DNA of 56,240 nucleotides from Pseudomonas aegrilactucae (GTDB lineage: Bacteria; Pseudomonadota; Gammaproteobacteria; Pseudomonadales; Pseudomonadaceae): assembly GCF_019168305.1 (NCBI RefSeq), contig NZ_JAHTBI010000095.1:1-56240 (forward strand). The letters are read 5' to 3'. Numbering within the stretch: position 1 is the stretch's first letter; each line of letters begins with the position of its first letter. Under the pieces are notes generated by a model, which ran no database searches, was not told the DNA's origin, and saw only the letters and a program-made list of their open reading frames with translations. Made by a program: the position numbers and the translations under genes. Of this stretch, positions 53,801 through 56,240 are shown piece by piece.

Positions 53801-55473
53801 TCGGGGCTGGCCCCTTCGCCACTGAGGAAGGTCAACGGGCGTACCTCGACGCGCTCGGCCGCGTCATTGCTCATGGCATAGTCCACACAGCGCACCCCCT
53901 GGCGCGTGAAGCCCTGCTCGCCCTTGATCTTGCACTCCAGCGCCAGCAACGGCAGTTGCGCACGCAGCGTGTCTGCAAACAGCTGGCGACGCTCAGCGGC
54001 CTGGCGCGGATCGCTACGCATGACCTGTTCGATCAGCGCCAGGTAGCTGGCCCCGATGTCCACGGCCGCGATGAGCTGCAACAGGTAGTCGGGGGTCAAC
54101 CACGCGGCCAGCTCGTCGCCATCGGCATGTGCAACGTGCATCGGGCCCTTGGGCAGGCCGGAGAGGTTTTCCAGTGCGGCATCCACCAGCAGCAGCCTCA
54201 CGGTCTCGACAAAGCCAAAGCCGCCCTGGCCGTAGGGCACCTCGAAGGTCAGCACCAGCGTGTACGGGTCGTAGGCCGGGGCGTGCGGCTGATCCGCCAG
54301 CATGCGCTCGCGCAGCACCTGGGCGGCGTAGTCGCGCAGCGTCGGAAGGTCATGGTCGTACGCCTTGCCGGCGGTGCGCTGGTGCGCCAGCGCCATGTCC
54401 AGCCAGTGCATGCGGTAACTGAGGTAGTCAGCCCCTGAAGCCTGCCTGAGCCAGGCCGGCAACTGCTCGAGCATCCGCGTGTCGGCAGGCGTCGGCACAA
54501 ACGCCGGATTGCCGCTCAGGCGCGCAGCGACATCGGACACGGTGGCAAACAGCCCTTCGAGCACGGCCACCGACTGCCCGCTCAGGCGCAGTGCCTGTAC
54601 ATCGCGCAGTTGCTGGTCGAGCAGCGCCTCGGCCTGGACCATGAACGGGTTTCCCTCGATTTCCAGCAACTGCCATTGCAGCCCGACGATGCGATACGCA
54701 TCTTCGAACTGGTTCGTCAGCACCTGCCCGAACGCCTCCAGTGAAGCGTGGGCACTGACCTGGCCTGCCGGGGTGCAGCGCAGCACCTGGTCAGCGCAGA
54801 CCATCACCAGATCGCTCAACAGCATCTGCGTGCTGCTCAGGCTGGCATCGAGCTGCACTTGCACCAGATACACCCTGACGGCCTGCTCGCCGCGCGCCTG
54901 ACGCACCGCCCAGCGCGGCCATTGCAACACCTGGCCAAGCATCCCGGCCCCGACCTGGGTGCCGGCCGCGTGCGGTGCCAGGGCCTGGGCCAGGGTTCTG
55001 GCCAGCCAGCTCAGGCGTGAGACACCTTCACTGCCACGGGCCTGCCAGTAGTTCATCAAGGCCTGCTGGAACTCGGCCACGATGCCGTCGGCGAACACCT
55101 TGATCACTTCGCGCAGCGTGTCGGGGTCCAGCGCGGTGTCGTCGAGCTTGAGCCTCACCCCCGATGCGTCGCCCAGAAAGCCCGAGAGCGCACCGGCATG
55201 CAGTTGCAGAGGCTCCCATTGGCACAGGTTGTCCAACGCCGCGTCGATCAGCGGCCGCACGTGGTAACTGCGCCCTTCGGGCTCGGGCACAAACAGCTGT
55301 AGCGCTTCAAGGTCAAATCCCAGGCCGGGGAAGTACTCACGCAGCAAGCGGCCCAGCAGGGCCGCACTGGCACTGCGCAGGGTCGGGCGCCCGGCAAACT
55401 GCCGGGCCACGGCGGTGGCGAGGGTATTGTCGGGTTGCGGCGCGGGCAGGTCTTGCAGGATATGCAGTGGCAT
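50827..55473 (-). CDS. Large DUF6543 / dermonecrotic-toxin-like protein
   Basis: 1548 residues, no signal peptide. About 450-630 is the DUF6543-like core (WLTPDYLLQLIAAVDIG, LPLLALECKIKG, RVLYRPLFEPLLREF, RRVYAHGGFAEPHLGG). A hydrophobic helical stretch lies at about 690-750, and a compact segment near 845-910 has HWYRVLEVQGRFCIVDP and GPWLRRAGNGGW. A long helical, possibly coiled-coil region covers about 915-1250, then a basic linker. The C-terminal block at about 1441-1548 (WYVHLHYP, KGHIKLEAQR) recurs in such proteins as I recall. GGAAGG precedes the ATG. No immunity or secretion gene is adjacent. Function unproven. Confidence 0.75.
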   Translation of the reverse strand: MPLHILQDLPAPQPDNTLATAVARQFAGRPTLRSASAALLGRLLREYFPGLGFDLEALQLFVPEPEGRSYHVRPLIDAALDNLCQWEPLQLHAGALSGFLGDASGVRLKLDDTALDPDTLREVIKVFADGIVAEFQQALMNYWQARGSEGVSRLSWLARTLAQALAPHAAGTQVGAGMLGQVLQWPRWAVRQARGEQAVRVYLVQVQLDASLSSTQMLLSDLVMVCADQVLRCTPAGQVSAHASLEAFGQVLTNQFEDAYRIVGLQWQLLEIEGNPFMVQAEALLDQQLRDVQALRLSGQSVAVLEGLFATVSDVAARLSGNPAFVPTPADTRMLEQLPAWLRQASGADYLSYRMHWLDMALAHQRTAGKAYDHDLPTLRDYAAQVLRERMLADQPHAPAYDPYTLVLTFEVPYGQGGFGFVETVRLLLVDAALENLSGLPKGPMHVAHADGDELAAWLTPDYLLQLIAAVDIGASYLALIEQVMRSDPRQAAERRQLFADTLRAQLPLLALECKIKGEQGFTRQGVRCVDYAMSNDAAERVEVRPLTFLSGEGASPDTVDNMFVFALPGMPERVLYRPLFEPLLREFASEAALFAALKEPELEASVLSWMGQDARRVYAHGGFAEPHLGGIVDDPTALPGANVPRLGGTALTGDLLAHFYTSTVDALITLGDRQSVSNAEDRWLRLKEAGWLLFNIALPYLRGPAAIAGWLVQLVSSLDSDFEVLRKGDEAQRAQAVVDLLFNLGTVFMHGAGEVGMARAAPVKVLPSMLQARLPVRGNLPVTGVLAPVQQPPGAPLRSVSALATAMDFSWSGMRSESSPQLRALMRKLQVSPGHEPPRVIETGTQRGLALIDGLPHVNLDGHWYRVLEVQGRFCIVDPLDSSRQGPWLRRAGNGGWQLDLRLGLRGGAPNKRLSLQEKKAQNKLQLQQLNANLETAQQDCFRRIEVMTPKVNELNALLDPMFKSQREYQLDRTATRLVAMKQARARAQVAEQALKGEQDAFIEVTQNLLRTTLQARETLKMADFYGHLRPADYTQSLNLNFRMNFQARLQLQAQYHSKQFKIALHDAWVENAFQVTLGDSAQPFSALLDANTQNEKYHLLALEQAEACDALAEEIRREPAVRASVDEIIRYGEAKRDELKVFSAQRIRTAYLEILGYMSLDTRIADATQRPFFKDLLLDPDIVAGVLSHEQLGIDAQEFTPQERIQVLREASHCYSRARAVAQYVGHLFAAVPGKDYLAAFVQTLDQLDASARSELDRLVEVPVVRAPVRPTRKRKVIVTRTRRVVVGRVRAASVNEPVPIVDVEDANHRIVASYREHGDDDWNPIKTVLPATPVGLKPRKALRSEARQVLDQVAPLTAKQQGFSGSGHQPADIVFPLQILADRLIRVADDFERHSDLPEAEQGTVAQLRKQAQGLRDEADALRLSMCKTQKPTARNLLYLWERKQLHIEFKAPRKALAAGDFIDEYEVRVAGGGKWYVHLHYPDQATPSAAFSKGHIKLEAQRTKGYADLLKEAKSTGIVGVIWRADLTPAFLKGWFPLRTLNAV

Positions 55474-55527
55474 CTAACACCTTCCATGAGTGATCGGGCT
55501 GTGCATCGACAGCGACGATCCATCACA

Positions 55528-55547
55528 GCAGCCAGGTGCGTGGCTGC
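55528..55547 (-). terminator. Hairpin between the solute-binding and DUF6543 genes
   Basis: GCAGCCA/TGGCTGC form a 7-bp stem with a 6-base loop in the 97-base gap, downstream of the solute-binding gene on the minus strand. No T tract. Confidence 0.35.
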
Positions 55548-55570
55548 GGCACTACATAGTTAGGTGGCGG

Positions 55571-56240
55571 CTACAGGTAACGGGCAAAGGTGGCGTCGAC
55601 GAAACCGTCCTCGCGCAGCTGATCCAGGCTGCGCTGGAGCTTTTCCACCAGGGCATCGGGTACCTGGCGGTTGAGCGCCAGGTAGAACTGGGCGCCATGG
55701 AAGCGCAGCACGGTCTTGAGCTGGGTGATATTGACCTGACGGGCCAGGTAGCGGCCGGCCGGATCGCCGGTGGCCCACAGGTCGATCTCGCCGTTGAGCA
55801 GCTTGCGCGCGTTGTCCTGGTCACGCAGTACGGTGATCGGCTTGAGCCCTTCCTTGCTCAGGTACTGGGCAATCGCATCGCCCTTGTAGGCGCCGATCTT
55901 GAAACCGCGGGCATCGCTGAGGTGCTCGAGGCTGACGGGGCTGTCCGGGCGGGCCAGCAGGATCCAGTCGTCGGGGCCCAGCGGGCCGACCCACTTGAAG
56001 AGCTTTTCGCGATCGGGCTGGCGGGCCATCACGAACGCGCCGTGGTTGGGGCTGTTCAGAACCTGCTGGTAGACACGCTCCCAGGGGAAGCGCAGGGTCA
56101 TGCTGTAGGGGATGTCGGCACGCTTGAACATCTCGCGCACGATATCGGCAGCGATGCCCTGAATCTTGTCTTCGCGGGCGAAGCTCTTGCCATTGCTGGC
56201 CATGTTGTAGGGCGGGAAGTTCTCGGTGAGCAGCACCAGG
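55571..56240 (-). CDS. Periplasmic solute-binding protein, family 3 (partial)
   Basis: The 3' part of a gene that runs off the right edge; about 223 residues are visible. It is an SBP_bac_3-type protein: LLTENFPPYNM, IQGIAADIVREMFKRADIPY, the FVMARQPDREKLFKWVGPL segment and a late GEIDLWATGDPAGRYLA. Such proteins without a linked permease often feed sensors or are orphan binding proteins. The signal peptide is outside the window. It precedes the DUF6543 gene on the same strand. Confidence 0.88.
   Translation of the reverse strand, partial: LVLLTENFPPYNMASNGKSFAREDKIQGIAADIVREMFKRADIPYSMTLRFPWERVYQQVLNSPNHGAFVMARQPDREKLFKWVGPLGPDDWILLARPDSPVSLEHLSDARGFKIGAYKGDAIAQYLSKEGLKPITVLRDQDNARKLLNGEIDLWATGDPAGRYLARQVNITQLKTVLRFHGAQFYLALNRQVPDALVEKLQRSLDQLREDGFVDATFARYL

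Noticed and set aside
52174..54438. 754-codon plus-strand frame inside the DUF6543 gene
   Set aside because: Arg/Gln/His-rich antisense composition. The minus-strand frame is continuous and shows recognisable DUF6543-type segments.

Overview
The window reads as core chromosome of a Pseudomonas putida-group bacterium. It has uniformly high GC, a five-enzyme hut pathway (HutH, HutU, HutI, HutF, HutG), GlnA-NtrB-NtrC with sigma-54 signals, osmoregulated glucan genes opgGH, and many REP doublets of the type common in this group. From memory, unverified here, the order resembles the KT2440 stretch running from two chemoreceptors past hut and glnA-ntrBC to gpmI and ctpA. No rRNA, tRNA, CRISPR array, prophage or insertion sequence was found.

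Layout. (1) 180-6260: three tandem chemoreceptors with a helical bimodular sensor, each preceded by a FliA-like promoter. (2) 6372-8941: a polar amino-acid ABC importer. (3) 9143-13406: opgG-opgH. (4) 13669-15074: pip-dtd. (5) 15264-25086: the hut cluster; hutU-hutH-hutT-hutI-hutG and hutC-hutD lie on the minus strand and hutF diverges from hutC. HutC-type palindromes lie at both hut control regions. (6) 25196-28144: two small lipoproteins diverging from a dCache chemoreceptor. (7) 28259-32463: DUF924, fbp and glgP. (8) 32663-34634: a YkgJ-type cysteine-cluster protein and a HipBA-type toxin-antitoxin pair. (9) 34738-38141: typA and thiI. (10) 38472-42836: glnA, then glnL-glnG. (11) 43136-50622: a hypothetical membrane protein, trmL, secB-grxC-yibN, then gpmI-envC-ctpA-yibQ, the same neighbours as in enterobacteria. 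(12) 50827-56240: a 1548-residue DUF6543/dermonecrotic-toxin-like protein and the 3' part of a periplasmic solute-binding protein gene. This last part is probably accessory.

How the parts work together. The hut genes degrade histidine to glutamate, ammonia and formate under the HutC repressor. The glnA-ntrBC block assimilates ammonia. Its control DNA contains a sigma-54 promoter with two upstream NtrC-like sites for glnA, and a second NtrC-like site plus sigma-54-like promoter ahead of glnL. A third sigma-54 promoter with NtrC-like half-sites lies just after glnG, where P. aeruginosa encodes the nitrogen-regulated RNA NrsZ. This is the most interesting regulatory find.

Eight REP doublets (REPIN-like) sit only between genes, from 6.3 to 42.9 kb. 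Seven of the eight keep a 33-34 bp spacer whose sequence varies. None was seen after 43 kb.
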